Shown: positions 25,865 to 35,187 of the stretch, piece by piece
Numbering within the stretch: position 1 is the stretch's first letter
Layout of the letters: every line of letters starts with the position of its first letter
Assembly (NCBI RefSeq): GCF_030362795.1
Contig: NZ_JAUCBM010000002.1
Location: 62,001 to 126,000 of the forward strand
Source: Pseudochrobactrum kiredjianiae
Lineage (GTDB): Bacteria > Pseudomonadota > Alphaproteobacteria > Rhizobiales > Rhizobiaceae
DNA: 64,000 nt
Reading direction: 5' to 3'
Program-made: the position numbers and the translations under genes
Notes under the pieces: model-generated
Databases searched by the model: none
Told to the model about the DNA's origin: nothing
Seen by the model: only the letters and a program-made list of their open reading frames with translations

Positions 25865-26743
25865 ATGGAGCTGCGTACATTACGGATCTTCACCGAGGTT
25901 GTCCGTCAGGGCGGTTTTACGCAGGCAGCGAAAACGGTCTTTCTGACCCAATCTGCCGTGAGTAAGGCTGTGCGTCAGCTTGAGGATGAACTCGGCCTGA
26001 CATTGCTGGATCGCAACGGCCATAAATCCGTGATGACCGATGCAGGCCAAGTGGTCTATCAGCGTGCTTTGCGGATACTGGCCGAGCAGGATGATCTCAA
26101 AAACGAACTCGCGGAGCTACAGGGTCTCACCAAAGGCGTATTACGCCTGGGCCTGCCCCCAATCGGCAGCGATGCATTATTTGCACCTATGTTTGCGATC
26201 TATCGCGGCCTTTATCCCGGTATTGATATTCATCTTGTTGAACACGGTAGTAAAAAGCTGGAGGATATGGTGCGTAACGGCGAGGTTGACCTCGGCGCCT
26301 CACTGCTCCCTGCACCGGATGAGTTCGACTGGCAGAATGTGCGTAAAGAACCGATTGATGTGCTGATACCTGCCTCCCATGAGCTTGCCGGTCAGTCTCA
26401 GATTGCCTTGAAGCAACTCCAAGAGATGCCGTTCATCCTGTTTGACAGTGCTTTCGCGCTCAATCCGATTATTCTCAATGCCTGCCATAGTCAGGGTTTC
26501 AGCCCGTCGATTACCGCCCGCTCCAGCCAGATCAATTTTATCGTTGAGTTGGTTCATGCGGGGCTTGGCATCGGCTTCCTCCCGCGCCTCATTGCCGAAC
26601 AACGGGTGCGCCCCGGTGTCAGGCATATTACGCTGACAGAACCCGATCTTTCATGGGACATGGCGTGGGTCTGGCGACGCGGCGCTTATCTGCCTCATGC
26701 CGCACGCGCATGGCTTGAACTCGCAGCGCGTTTTCAGCACTAA
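25865..26743 (+). CDS. LysR-family transcriptional regulator of the adjacent cidAB-like operon
   Basis: A LysR-family regulator of about 292 residues: winged helix-turn-helix (ELRTLRIFTEVVRQGGFTQA, SQ.AVSKAVRQLEDELG) followed by a LysR substrate domain. Three ATG codons occur in a row from 25859; the AAAGGA at about 25853-25858 fits best with 25865. Its divergent position beside CidA/LrgB genes matches CidR-type control, in which the regulator answers to acetate or an overflow metabolite. The ligand here is not known. Confidence 0.87.
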   Translation: MELRTLRIFTEVVRQGGFTQAAKTVFLTQSAVSKAVRQLEDELGLTLLDRNGHKSVMTDAGQVVYQRALRILAEQDDLKNELAELQGLTKGVLRLGLPPIGSDALFAPMFAIYRGLYPGIDIHLVEHGSKKLEDMVRNGEVDLGASLLPAPDEFDWQNVRKEPIDVLIPASHELAGQSQIALKQLQEMPFILFDSAFALNPIILNACHSQGFSPSITARSSQINFIVELVHAGLGIGFLPRLIAEQRVRPGVRHITLTEPDLSWDMAWVWRRGAYLPHAARAWLELAARFQH

Positions 26744-26931
26744 GGCTAAGAACCAAGGATTATTGTCAGGAAATTCAGGCTCATTCTCAGCATATATCGC
26801 TTAAAATAGTCCACTGATCAAAGCGCTGGCAACCAAGTTGATGCATAAAATTCATGACTAAAGTGCAAATAATGGTTTGCAGTCTTTGGTCAATCGGCTG
26901 AGTATATGCCAACTTTATCGGGAGATACTAA

Positions 26932-28119
26932 ATGAGTGATATGACAAAATTTTCATGGAGCGATCCGTTCCTGCTCGATGATCAGCTGTCTGACGATGAA
27001 CGTATGATCCGCGACTCTGCTGCGGCTTTTGCCAAGAGCGAATTGCTGCCACGCATTGAAGAAGCCTATCTCGAAGAAGCTGTTCAGACTGAATTGTTCC
27101 GCATGATGGGACAAGCCGGTCTTCTCGGCGTGACCTTGCCGGAAAAATACGGTGCGGCTGAAGCCAATTATGTTTCCTACGGTCTGGTTGCCCGCGAAGT
27201 AGAGCGCATTGACTCCGGCTATCGCTCGATGATGAGCGTGCAGTCTTCCCTCGTGATCTACCCGATTTTTGCCTATGGGTCGGAAGAGCAAAAAGACAAA
27301 TATCTGCCGGGTCTCGTTTCCGGCGAGCTAATCGGTTGCTTTGGCCTGACCGAACCGGATGCCGGTTCTGATCCTGCAGGCATGAAAACCCGCGCGGAAA
27401 AAACCGCAACCGGCTACAAGCTAACCGGCTCGAAAATGTGGATTTCCAACTCCCCGATCGCCGATGTGTTCGTGGTCTGGGCAAAATCCGTTGCTCATGA
27501 CAATCAAATCCGTGGTTTTGTGCTTGAAAAAGGCATGAAAGGTCTGAGCGCACCGAAGATCGGCGGCAAGCTTTCTCTGCGTGCTTCCGTCACCGGTGAA
27601 GTCGTTATGGACGGCGTGGAAGTCGGCGAAGATGCGCTGCTGCCACATGTTTCCGGCCTCAAAGGTCCGTTCGGCTGCCTTAACCGCGCCCGTTACGGTA
27701 TTTCATGGGGTGTACTCGGTGCGGCAGAAGATTGCTGGCACCGTGCGCTGCAATATGGTCTGGATCGCAAACAGTTCAACCGTCCGCTGGCACAGACACA
27801 GCTTTTCCAGAAGAAGCTGGCTGATATGCAGACAGAAATCACGCTCGGCCTTCAGGGTTCGCTGCGCGTTGGCCGTTTGATGGACGAGCATAAATTTGCG
27901 CCTGAAATGATCTCGATGATGAAGCGCAACAATTGCGGCAAAGCGCTCGACATCGCCCGTCAGGCACGCGACATGCACGGCGGCAACGGTATTTCGATTG
28001 AGTATCACGTGATGCGTCATTCGCAGAACCTGGAAACAGTGAATACCTATGAAGGTACCCATGACGTTCACGCGCTGATCCTCGGCCGTGCGCAGACAGG
28101 TCTTCAGGCATTCTTTTAA
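26932..28119 (+). CDS. gcdH: glutaryl-CoA dehydrogenase
   Basis: A 395-residue acyl-CoA dehydrogenase. The sequence follows GcdH closely: [12 protein letters not shown] and [15 protein letters not shown] for FAD and substrate binding, and the C-terminal [16 protein letters not shown] with the catalytic base Glu374 (human Glu370). The Arg in [12 protein letters not shown] is the usual GcdH residue. The enzyme oxidises and decarboxylates glutaryl-CoA to crotonyl-CoA. GGGAG lies at a normal distance before the ATG. A CoA-transferase follows, so together they take free glutarate to crotonyl-CoA. Confidence 0.92.
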   Translation: MSDMTKFSWSDPFLLDDQLSDDERMIRDSAAAFAKSELLPRIEEAYLEEAVQTELFRMMGQAGLLGVTLPEKYGAAEANYVSYGLVAREVERIDSGYRSMMSVQSSLVIYPIFAYGSEEQKDKYLPGLVSGELIGCFGLTEPDAGSDPAGMKTRAEKTATGYKLTGSKMWISNSPIADVFVVWAKSVAHDNQIRGFVLEKGMKGLSAPKIGGKLSLRASVTGEVVMDGVEVGEDALLPHVSGLKGPFGCLNRARYGISWGVLGAAEDCWHRALQYGLDRKQFNRPLAQTQLFQKKLADMQTEITLGLQGSLRVGRLMDEHKFAPEMISMMKRNNCGKALDIARQARDMHGGNGISIEYHVMRHSQNLETVNTYEGTHDVHALILGRAQTGLQAFF

Positions 28120-28132
28120 TAATACGTAATCG

Positions 28133-28189
28133 CCCGCTTTCCTTTGTGCATTGCTGACTTTCGGCGACCTATGAGGGAAGCGGGTTTTT
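28133..28189 (+). terminator. hairpin with T-run between gcdH and the CoA-transferase gene
   Basis: Arms CCCGCTTTCC and GGGAAGCGGG (one G-U pair) separated by about 32 bases and followed by TTTTT. The long loop makes it weaker than a classical terminator; it may reduce rather than stop read-through into the CoA-transferase gene. Confidence 0.5.
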
Positions 28190-28208
28190 CATATCCGGAG
28201 CAAATCTG

Positions 28209-29351
28209 ATGCAAGCGCCGCTGGAAGGCATTAAAGTTGTTGAACTGGCACGTATTCTTGCAGGGCCGTGGATCGGCCAGACATTGGCCGACCTCGGTGC
28301 CGATGTCATCAAGGTAGAAAGCCCTGAGGGTGATGATACCCGCCAATGGGGACCGCCTTATATTGACGACGGCGCAGAACAATCCGCTGCCTATTATCAT
28401 GCCTGCAATCGCGGCAAACGCTCGATCACGTGTGATTTTCGTGAAGATGCAGGGCGTGAAACCGTTATCAAACTCATCAAAGACGCCGATATTGTTATCG
28501 AGAATTTCAAACTCGGCGGTTTGAAGAAATACGGCCTTGATTATGAGACGCTGAAAGCCATCAACCCGCGTCTGATCTATTGCTCGGTTACCGGCTTCGG
28601 CCATGACGGGCCTTATGCAGCACGCGCCGGTTATGATTTCATGATTCAGGGCATGAGCGGCATTATGGATATTACCGGCGATCCAAAAGGTGAGCCGCAG
28701 AAAATCGGCGTGGCACTGGTTGATATTATCACCGGTCTTTACGGCATCATCGGTATTCAGTCTGCACTGCTGCACCGACAGACAACGGGGCTTGGCCAGC
28801 ATATTGATATGTCGCTGTTTGATTGCATGACCGGCGTTCTCGCCAATCAGGCAATGAATTTTTTGGCGTCCGGCGTTGCACCAAAACGCCTCGGCAATGC
28901 CCATCCGAATATCGCGCCCTATCAGACATTGCCGGTTAAAGACGGTTACTTCATTATCGCCTGCGGTAATGACGGGCAGTTTGCCAAACTCGCCGGTACT
29001 CTCGGCCTGCCAGAACTTGCAGAGGATGAGAAATTCCGCACCAATGCCGCGCGCGTTCGCAACCGCAATGCGCTAACCGCATTGCTTGAAGCAAAGACCA
29101 GTCTCTGGCTGCGGGATGATCTGTTAGCGACATTGGAAAAAATCGCCGTACCAGCAGGCCCCATTAATACGATTGCCGATGTGTTCAGTGATCCGCAATT
29201 TATTGCCCGTCAAATGCGTGTGGATAATCAAGGTATTCCGGGATTGCGCACACCGCTGAAATTCTCCGATACAGAGCTTAAAACAGGTCTGCGCTCCCCG
29301 CGTTTAGGTGAGCATACAGAGGAAATTTTGGCGGAATTAAACGCTAAATAA
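28209..29351 (+). CDS. class III (CaiB/BaiF) CoA-transferase, probably succinyl-CoA:glutarate CoA-transferase
   Basis: A 380-residue CaiB/BaiF family protein. The N-terminus GIKVVELARILAGPWIGQTL and ADVIKVESPEGDDTRQWGPP are typical. Asp172 in VALVDIITGLYGI aligns by eye with the catalytic Asp of formyl-CoA transferase. GGAG precedes the ATG by nine bases. Its place directly after gcdH suggests that it activates glutarate using succinyl-CoA, like the mitochondrial SUGCT enzyme. The donor is inferred from context. Confidence 0.85.
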   Translation: MQAPLEGIKVVELARILAGPWIGQTLADLGADVIKVESPEGDDTRQWGPPYIDDGAEQSAAYYHACNRGKRSITCDFREDAGRETVIKLIKDADIVIENFKLGGLKKYGLDYETLKAINPRLIYCSVTGFGHDGPYAARAGYDFMIQGMSGIMDITGDPKGEPQKIGVALVDIITGLYGIIGIQSALLHRQTTGLGQHIDMSLFDCMTGVLANQAMNFLASGVAPKRLGNAHPNIAPYQTLPVKDGYFIIACGNDGQFAKLAGTLGLPELAEDEKFRTNAARVRNRNALTALLEAKTSLWLRDDLLATLEKIAVPAGPINTIADVFSDPQFIARQMRVDNQGIPGLRTPLKFSDTELKTGLRSPRLGEHTEEILAELNAK

Positions 29352-29373
29352 GCCTCTCCAATGCCGCATTCAG

Positions 29374-29399
29374 AAGGCCGCTTTTAGCGGCCTTTTTTA
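29374..29399 (+). terminator. rho-independent terminator after the CoA-transferase gene
   Basis: Arms AAGGCCGCT and AGCGGCCTT around a TTT loop, followed by a T-run. Confidence 0.9.
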
Positions 29400-29771
29400 T
29401 TGCCCCGTAAAACTGACTCGCAATCCGGCAATTTTCACTGTTTAATCCTGATACCTACCGTCAAAATAACGGAATTGTCAGACGCATTTTTGAGATTTTT
29501 TTGCAGGACAACTCCATCACGACCAGCTTAAATACTCAAAGAGGAAGAATCTACCTATCCCATTGAATAGTAATAATTTTCATTGTTTGTTTTATTTTTG
29601 TTCCGCGCAACATTATTCTAGAAAAACTGATATATTGTTGCAAATTATAAAAGCTCTGTTTTTTTGCATTCTCATTTTCACTCAAGCTGCTCGAAGTGAA
29701 AAATAAGATATTTGACTTTAACGTAAAAAATCATACTAGAATCCAGACTGTACTTTAACAGGGAGGGTTAT
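29400..29771. other. AT-rich intergenic region with the promoter of the dipeptide importer
   Basis: About 370 bases without a convincing gene. It is clearly more AT-rich than its surroundings. Near the right end TTGACT (29712-29717) and TACTAG (29734-29739), 16 bases apart, form a plausible sigma-70 promoter for the binding-protein gene, whose ribosome site GGGAGG is at 29761-29766. I see nothing else to name in it. Confidence 0.55.
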
Positions 29772-31364
29772 ATGTATCGTAAAATTTTGCTCGCAGGTGT
29801 CTGCGCGTTGACACTGACTGGCGCACTTGCAAGCGTCGCTTCTGCCGAAGTTGTTTTGAACCGCGGCAATGACACCGATCCGGCAACTCTGGATCATCAC
29901 CGCACATCCACCGTTTCTGAAGGTCGTATTATGGCCGATCTCTATGATGGGCTTGTCCGTCAGAGCGCCAAAGGCGAAGCGGTCGCTGCAACAGCTAAAT
30001 CCTGGGACATTTCCGAAGACGGTTTGGTTTATACATTCCACCTGCGCGATGATGCCAAATGGTCGAATGGCGATAAAGTAACTGCCGGTGACTTCCTGTT
30101 TACGTTCCACCGCATTATGGATCCAAAGACTGCAGCCGGTTATGCCAGTATGCTGTTCCCGATCAAAAATGCCGAAGAAGCTGTAGCCGGTAAAAAACCG
30201 CTTGAAGAACTCGGCGTGGAAGCGGTCGATGATCTGACCCTCAAAATTACGCTTAAAAGCCCAACACCATATTTCCTTGAATTGCTGACCCATCAAACCG
30301 GTCTGCCAATGCATCCGAAGAGCATTGAAGAAAACGGCGACAAATTCACCACTCCAGGCAAAATGGTCACCAATGGTGCCTATCAGCTGGTAAGTTTTAC
30401 GCCGAACGACAAAATCGTCATGAAGAAAAATCCGAACTTCTATGATGCAGATCAGGTCAAGATCGATGTCGTTAACTGGATTCCGTTTGAAGACCGCGCC
30501 AGCTGTATGCGCCGCTTTGAAGCAAAAGAAGTTCAGATTTGTTCTGATGTACCATCAGAACAGATGGATTATGTGAAGAACAAACTGGCTAAAGAATTCC
30601 ATATTGCTCCTTATCTCGGCTCCTACTATCTGCCGGTTAAAGGCAAAACTGCTGACAGCAAGCTGAAAGACCCGCGCGTTCGTGAAGCCATTTCTATGGC
30701 GATTGACCGTGAATTCATGGCCGAGCAGGTCTGGCAGGGCACAATGCTTCCGGCCTATTCTGTCGTACCTCCGGGTATTGCCAATTATGTTGAAGGCGGT
30801 GTGAAAGCTGAATATGCCGGCGAAGATATGCTGGAGCGCGAAGACAAGGCTAAAGCCCTGTTGAAAGAAGCTGGTGTCGAACCAAATACACTGTCGATTG
30901 AACTGCTTTATAACACTTCTGAAAACCATAAGAATACAATGGCTGCTGTTGCCGATATGCTGAGCAATATCGGTATTAAAGCAACATTGAACGAAACCGA
31001 AGGTGCCACATATTTCAACTTCCTGCGTGAAGACGGGCCGTTTGACATCGCCCGTGCAGGCTGGATCGGCGATTATAACGATCCGCAGAACTTCCTGTTC
31101 CTCAGCCAAAGCGGTGTCAGCTTCAACTACTCAAAGTGGAAGAATGCTGATTACGATGCGCTGATGGCAAAGGCAGAAGTTACAACAGACCTAAAAGCCC
31201 GTGCAGAAATTCTTGCTGACGCGGAACGTCTGTTGCTCAAAGAAACAGCCGTTATTCCGGTGTTGTATTATTCATCACGCGCATTGGTCTCCGAGAATAT
31301 CGAAGGCTGGTATGACAACCTGATGGATGCACACGCAACCCGCTGGCTGTCACTGAAACAGTAA
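29772..31364 (+). CDS. dipeptide/oligopeptide ABC transporter binding protein (family 5, DppA/OppA-like)
   Basis: A 530-residue secreted protein. The signal peptide (ILLAGVCALTLTGALAS, cleavage after ASA near residue 25) is followed by the family 5 binding fold: LNRGNDTDPATLDHHRTS, then WSNGDKVTAGDFLFTFHRI and the late WIGDYNDPQNFL. GGGAGG precedes the ATG. It is the first gene of a complete importer. A stem-loop separates it from the permease genes, which probably favours its own expression. Peptide or opine-like ligands are possible; the ligand is not determined. Confidence 0.88.
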   Translation: MYRKILLAGVCALTLTGALASVASAEVVLNRGNDTDPATLDHHRTSTVSEGRIMADLYDGLVRQSAKGEAVAATAKSWDISEDGLVYTFHLRDDAKWSNGDKVTAGDFLFTFHRIMDPKTAAGYASMLFPIKNAEEAVAGKKPLEELGVEAVDDLTLKITLKSPTPYFLELLTHQTGLPMHPKSIEENGDKFTTPGKMVTNGAYQLVSFTPNDKIVMKKNPNFYDADQVKIDVVNWIPFEDRASCMRRFEAKEVQICSDVPSEQMDYVKNKLAKEFHIAPYLGSYYLPVKGKTADSKLKDPRVREAISMAIDREFMAEQVWQGTMLPAYSVVPPGIANYVEGGVKAEYAGEDMLEREDKAKALLKEAGVEPNTLSIELLYNTSENHKNTMAAVADMLSNIGIKATLNETEGATYFNFLREDGPFDIARAGWIGDYNDPQNFLFLSQSGVSFNYSKWKNADYDALMAKAEVTTDLKARAEILADAERLLLKETAVIPVLYYSSRALVSENIEGWYDNLMDAHATRWLSLKQ

Positions 31365-31376
31365 GTTTTTTACTGG

Positions 31377-31404
31377 CAGGCTGCATATTCACCTATGCAG
31401 CCTG
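31377..31404 (+). other. intra-operon stem-loop downstream of the binding-protein gene
   Basis: Perfect 11-base arms (CAGGCTGCATA and TATGCAGCCTG) around TTCACC, with no T-run after it. It sits between the binding-protein and permease genes and is likely to protect the upstream mRNA or to give partial termination. Confidence 0.72.
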
Positions 31405-31472
31405 TTGCATACCAATTCATTTTAACTTTGCCGTAGCCGATATTTTATAAAGGCTACAGTCAGGAATATATT

Positions 31473-32396
31473 ATGTTGAGCTATACGCTACGGCGGCTGG
31501 CCAGCGCGATCCCGACGATATTTATTATCATCACGCTGACCTTCTTCATGATCCGGCTTGTGCCGGGCGGCCCGTTTGATCTTGAGCGCCCGATTGATCC
31601 GCTGATCCTCGAAAATCTGAAAAAAGCCTATAATATGGATGCGCCTTTATGGCAGCAATATCTGATCTATTTAGGCAATCTGCTCAAAGGCGATCTGGGG
31701 CCAAGTTTTGCCCGCCGTGACTTTACGGTCAATGATCTGTTTGCATCAGGTTTACCGGTTTCCATTCTGCTCGGCAGTCTTGCACTCACACTTGCTGCCG
31801 TGCTCGGCACATTGCTCGGTGCGCTTGCAGCACTGCGTCAGAATTCATGGCTCGATTATACGATTGTTGCTGTGGCAACATTCGGCATTACCACGCCGAA
31901 CTTTGTAGTGGCTCCGCTGCTCAGCCTGTTCTTCGGTGTTATTCTCGGCTGGGTGCCTGCCGGTGGCTGGTCATCAGCCAATGTGCTTTATTGGATTTTG
32001 CCGATCACCACACTGGCGCTGCCGCAGGTCGCGGTGATTGCCCGTCTTGTGCGCGGTTCAACCATTGAAGCTTTACGCGCCAATCATGTGCGCACAGCGC
32101 GCGCCTATGGTCTGCCTGCCCGTATCGTGGTGGGTGTTCACGCTTTGCGTGCCGCTCTTCTGCCTGCCGTATCCTATCTCGGCCCGACAGCAGCAGCTCT
32201 GCTCACCGGTTCCGTTGTTGTGGAAACCATTTTCGGTATTCCGGGTATCGGGCGTTATTTCGTGCAAGGCGCATTGGGGCGCGATTATACACTGGTGATG
32301 GGTACCGTTGTGGTCATCTCGGTCTTTGTCGTGCTGTTCAACTTAATTGTTGACCTGATCTATGCTTATCTTGATCCGCGGGTGCGCTATGACTGA
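31473..32396 (+). CDS. dipeptide-type ABC transporter permease (DppB/OppB-like)
   Basis: A 307-residue inner-membrane permease with six hydrophobic segments. The opening MLSYTLRRLASAIPTIFIII and FFMIRLVPGGPFD are typical, and the EAA-type loop region near LRANHVRTARAYGLPARIVV is present, followed by GSVVVETIFGIPGIGRYF. It overlaps the next permease gene by eight bases. Confidence 0.9.
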   Translation: MLSYTLRRLASAIPTIFIIITLTFFMIRLVPGGPFDLERPIDPLILENLKKAYNMDAPLWQQYLIYLGNLLKGDLGPSFARRDFTVNDLFASGLPVSILLGSLALTLAAVLGTLLGALAALRQNSWLDYTIVAVATFGITTPNFVVAPLLSLFFGVILGWVPAGGWSSANVLYWILPITTLALPQVAVIARLVRGSTIEALRANHVRTARAYGLPARIVVGVHALRAALLPAVSYLGPTAAALLTGSVVVETIFGIPGIGRYFVQGALGRDYTLVMGTVVVISVFVVLFNLIVDLIYAYLDPRVRYD

Positions 32397-33540
32397 TATT
32401 TCAACCAATTTGCCGTCTCACGGCGCACCGGAAAGCAACACCACTGTTGCCGGGCGCTCTCTCTGGCAGGATGCATGGATCAGACTGCGCCGTAACCGCG
32501 CTGCGGTGGCCAGTGCCATTGTATTGATTTTCCTGTCCCTCGTCGGAGTTTTCGGGCCAATGATCAGCCCGCATCCTTATGAAAAAATCTATCCGCAATT
32601 TGTACGTGTGGCACCAAGCATTGAAGCCTATCCGCGTGCAGATACTATTTTGCCCGGTTTAGAGCGGGAAATGGCACGCGCCCGTATACAAGGCGGGGAG
32701 CCGGAACTTGCCGGTTCAAAACTAACGGTTGATGTGACATCAAGCGCAGGGCGTGAGTTGGATGAACGTCTGCTGCGTTATTTTGAACGCTCAGACCTGT
32801 TCAGCAATCCGAAAATTGAGCTGGCAGACGATAAGTTAAGCGGCAAGCTCTCATTGGATGTATCGCGCAATTACTTCTTCTTCGGCACCGATAATCTCGG
32901 TCGCGATATGATGACCCGTACCTTTATCGGGGTGCGTATTTCTCTCGCGATTGGTCTGCTGGCTTCTGTGATGGCACTGGTGCTCGGCGTCGGCTATGGC
33001 GCGATTTCCGGCTATCTCGGCGGCCGTGCCGACAATATCATGATGCGTATTGTCGATATTCTCTATTCTCTGCCCTTTATCTTCTTCGTCATTCTGATGC
33101 TGGTGTTTTTCGGGCGGTCGATTATCATCATCTTCATTGCCATCGGCGCAACGGAATGGCTGGATATGGCACGTATTGTGCGCGGTCAGACCCTCAGCCT
33201 CAAACGGCAGGAATTTGTGCAGGCGGCAGAGGCACTCGGTGCAACACGGCGCGGCATTATCACCCGTCATATTATTCCCAATGCCTTGGGGCCTGTAATC
33301 GTATTCGTTACGCTTCTGGTACCGAAAGCCATCCTGCTTGAAAGCCTGTTGTCATTCTTAGGTCTTGGTGTTCAGGATCCGATGACATCGCTCGGCCTGC
33401 TGATCTCGGAAGGCGCGCAAAATATGCGTGGCGCTTCATGGCAGCTTGTTTTCCCTGCAGTCACCCTGACACTCATTCTTTTTGCGCTGAACTTCCTGGG
33501 CGACGGCCTGCGTGACAGCCTTGATCCGAAGGACCGTTAA
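32389..33540 (+). CDS. dipeptide-type ABC transporter permease (DppC/OppC-like) with a long periplasmic insertion
   Basis: A 383-residue permease; DppC/OppC proteins usually have about 300. The first transmembrane segment (VASAIVLIFLSLVGVFGPMI) is followed by an extra, charged stretch at about residues 72-160 before the normal FFGTDNLGRDMMTRTFIGVR motif. The rest is typical, with QAAEALGATRRGIITRHIIP as the coupling loop. The start at 32389 overlaps the OppB-like stop by eight bases. The insertion should lie on the periplasmic side and may contact the binding protein. Confidence 0.88.
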   Translation: MTDISTNLPSHGAPESNTTVAGRSLWQDAWIRLRRNRAAVASAIVLIFLSLVGVFGPMISPHPYEKIYPQFVRVAPSIEAYPRADTILPGLEREMARARIQGGEPELAGSKLTVDVTSSAGRELDERLLRYFERSDLFSNPKIELADDKLSGKLSLDVSRNYFFFGTDNLGRDMMTRTFIGVRISLAIGLLASVMALVLGVGYGAISGYLGGRADNIMMRIVDILYSLPFIFFVILMLVFFGRSIIIIFIAIGATEWLDMARIVRGQTLSLKRQEFVQAAEALGATRRGIITRHIIPNALGPVIVFVTLLVPKAILLESLLSFLGLGVQDPMTSLGLLISEGAQNMRGASWQLVFPAVTLTLILFALNFLGDGLRDSLDPKDR

Positions 33541-33541
33541 G

Positions 33542-35146
33542 ATGACAGCAGAAACAGTCCTCTCTGTACGCGATCTGCGCGTGACATTTGAAACCAATGA
33601 CGGGCCGGTTCATGCCGTGCGTGGCATCAGCCTTGATGTTAAATCCGGTGAAACAGTCGCCATTGTTGGTGAGTCCGGCTCCGGCAAAAGCCAGACCACT
33701 ATGGCGATCATGGGTTTGCTATCCCAGAACGGCAAAGCCACCGGTCAAGCGCTGTACCGTGGAAAAGATCTGGTCGGCATGTCCGACAAGGAACTGAATA
33801 AAATCCGTGGTGCGAAAATCACCATGATTTTTCAGGAGCCCATGACCTCGCTTGATCCGCTGTATAAAATCGGCGATCAGCTGGCAGAACCTTTGCGTTT
33901 TCATCGTGGTATGAGCAAGGCTCAGGCACGGCCGCGTATTCTGGAACTGCTTAAACTCGTCGGGATTCCTGAGCCGGAACGGCGTATTGACAGCTATCCG
34001 TATGAATTATCCGGCGGTCAGCGTCAGCGTGTGATGATTGCTATGGCGCTGGCAAATGATCCGGATATTCTGATTGCGGATGAGCCGACAACCGCTCTGG
34101 ACGTGACCATTCAGGCACAAATTCTGGAGCTGCTGGCCGATTTGCAGAAGCGTCTGGGCATGGCCATCGTGTTCATCACCCATGATTTAGGCATTGTGAA
34201 GCGTTTTGCCGATCAGGTCTGCGTTATGCGCTCCGGTGAAGTGGTAGAAAGTGGCACGACAGAGAAAATTTTCTCTGCTCCCGAACACGCTTATACCAAA
34301 ATGCTGCTCGATGCCGAGCCGGAAGGTATCAAAGCCGCTCCACCGGAAACAGCACCAGTGCTGATCGAGGCAGATGATGTCTCCGTTACATTTAATCTGG
34401 CAAAAGGCTGGTTAAAACCGCAAACTTATTTGCGGGCAGTGGATGGTATATCGCTCAACCTCAAACAGGGGCAGACCATCGGAATTGTGGGTGAATCCGG
34501 CTCCGGTAAATCCACGCTCGGCCGTGCTATTCTGCGCCTTCTGAAATCTGAGGGGCGTATTGCTTATCTCGGCAAGGAGCTCCCGACTGACCCGCAGGAA
34601 ATGCGTCCAAAGCGGCGCGAATTGCAATTGGTGTTTCAGGATCCGTTCGGCTCGCTCAGCCCGCGTATGACTGTCGGACGGATCATCACTGAAGGTCTGT
34701 TGATCCATGAGCCGGAACTGTCAGCCAAAGAGCGTGACATTCGTGCCGGTGAAGCGCTGAAAGAGGTTGGCCTTGAGCCTTCGATGCGCAACCGCTATCC
34801 GCACGAATTTTCCGGCGGCCAGCGTCAGCGTATCGCGATTGCCCGCACCATGATCCTGAAGCCGAAAATCATTGTGCTGGACGAACCGACCAGTGCGCTT
34901 GATCGCTCGGTGCAAAAACAAGTGGTGACATTGCTGCGTGATTTGCAGGAAAAATACGGCCTGTCCTATCTGTTTATCAGCCATGATCTAGCAGTTGTTC
35001 GTGCCCTCTCCGACTATATTCTGGTGATGAAAACCGGAAAAGTAGTTGAAGAAGGCCAGACCGAGCAGATTTTTGATGCCCCGCGCGAGGATTATACCAA
35101 AGCGTTGATGCAGGCCTCGATGAGCGAAAAACGCTTCGGAGCATAA
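33542..35146 (+). CDS. dipeptide-type ABC transporter ATPase, fused DppD-DppF form
   Basis: A 534-residue protein with two complete ABC modules, each with Walker A ([22 protein letters not shown]), signature ([18 protein letters not shown]) and Walker B ([24 protein letters not shown]). It joins the two ATPases that are separate DppD and DppF proteins in E. coli, as in GsiA or YejF. The start follows the stop of the OppC-like gene by one base. A strong terminator closes the operon. Confidence 0.9.
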   Translation: MTAETVLSVRDLRVTFETNDGPVHAVRGISLDVKSGETVAIVGESGSGKSQTTMAIMGLLSQNGKATGQALYRGKDLVGMSDKELNKIRGAKITMIFQEPMTSLDPLYKIGDQLAEPLRFHRGMSKAQARPRILELLKLVGIPEPERRIDSYPYELSGGQRQRVMIAMALANDPDILIADEPTTALDVTIQAQILELLADLQKRLGMAIVFITHDLGIVKRFADQVCVMRSGEVVESGTTEKIFSAPEHAYTKMLLDAEPEGIKAAPPETAPVLIEADDVSVTFNLAKGWLKPQTYLRAVDGISLNLKQGQTIGIVGESGSGKSTLGRAILRLLKSEGRIAYLGKELPTDPQEMRPKRRELQLVFQDPFGSLSPRMTVGRIITEGLLIHEPELSAKERDIRAGEALKEVGLEPSMRNRYPHEFSGGQRQRIAIARTMILKPKIIVLDEPTSALDRSVQKQVVTLLRDLQEKYGLSYLFISHDLAVVRALSDYILVMKTGKVVEEGQTEQIFDAPREDYTKALMQASMSEKRFGA

Positions 35147-35152
35147 AAAAAT

Positions 35153-35182
35153 AAAAGGCCGGAGCTTCAGTTCCGGCCTTTT
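35153..35182. terminator. bidirectional rho-independent terminator
   Basis: Perfect arms AAAAGGCCGGA and TCCGGCCTTTT around an eight-base loop, between the ABC operon and the convergent FAD-oxidase gene. Confidence 0.9.
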
Positions 35183-35187
35183 GCATT

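Noticed and set aside
28116-28904. Minus-strand open frame of 262 codons over the CoA-transferase gene
   Set aside because: Antisense to a clear CaiB/BaiF gene; no ribosome site and no recognisable motif.
33542-35146. Frameshift or assembly join between DppD and DppF
   Set aside because: Both modules are complete and in one frame; the double form is a known variant of this family.
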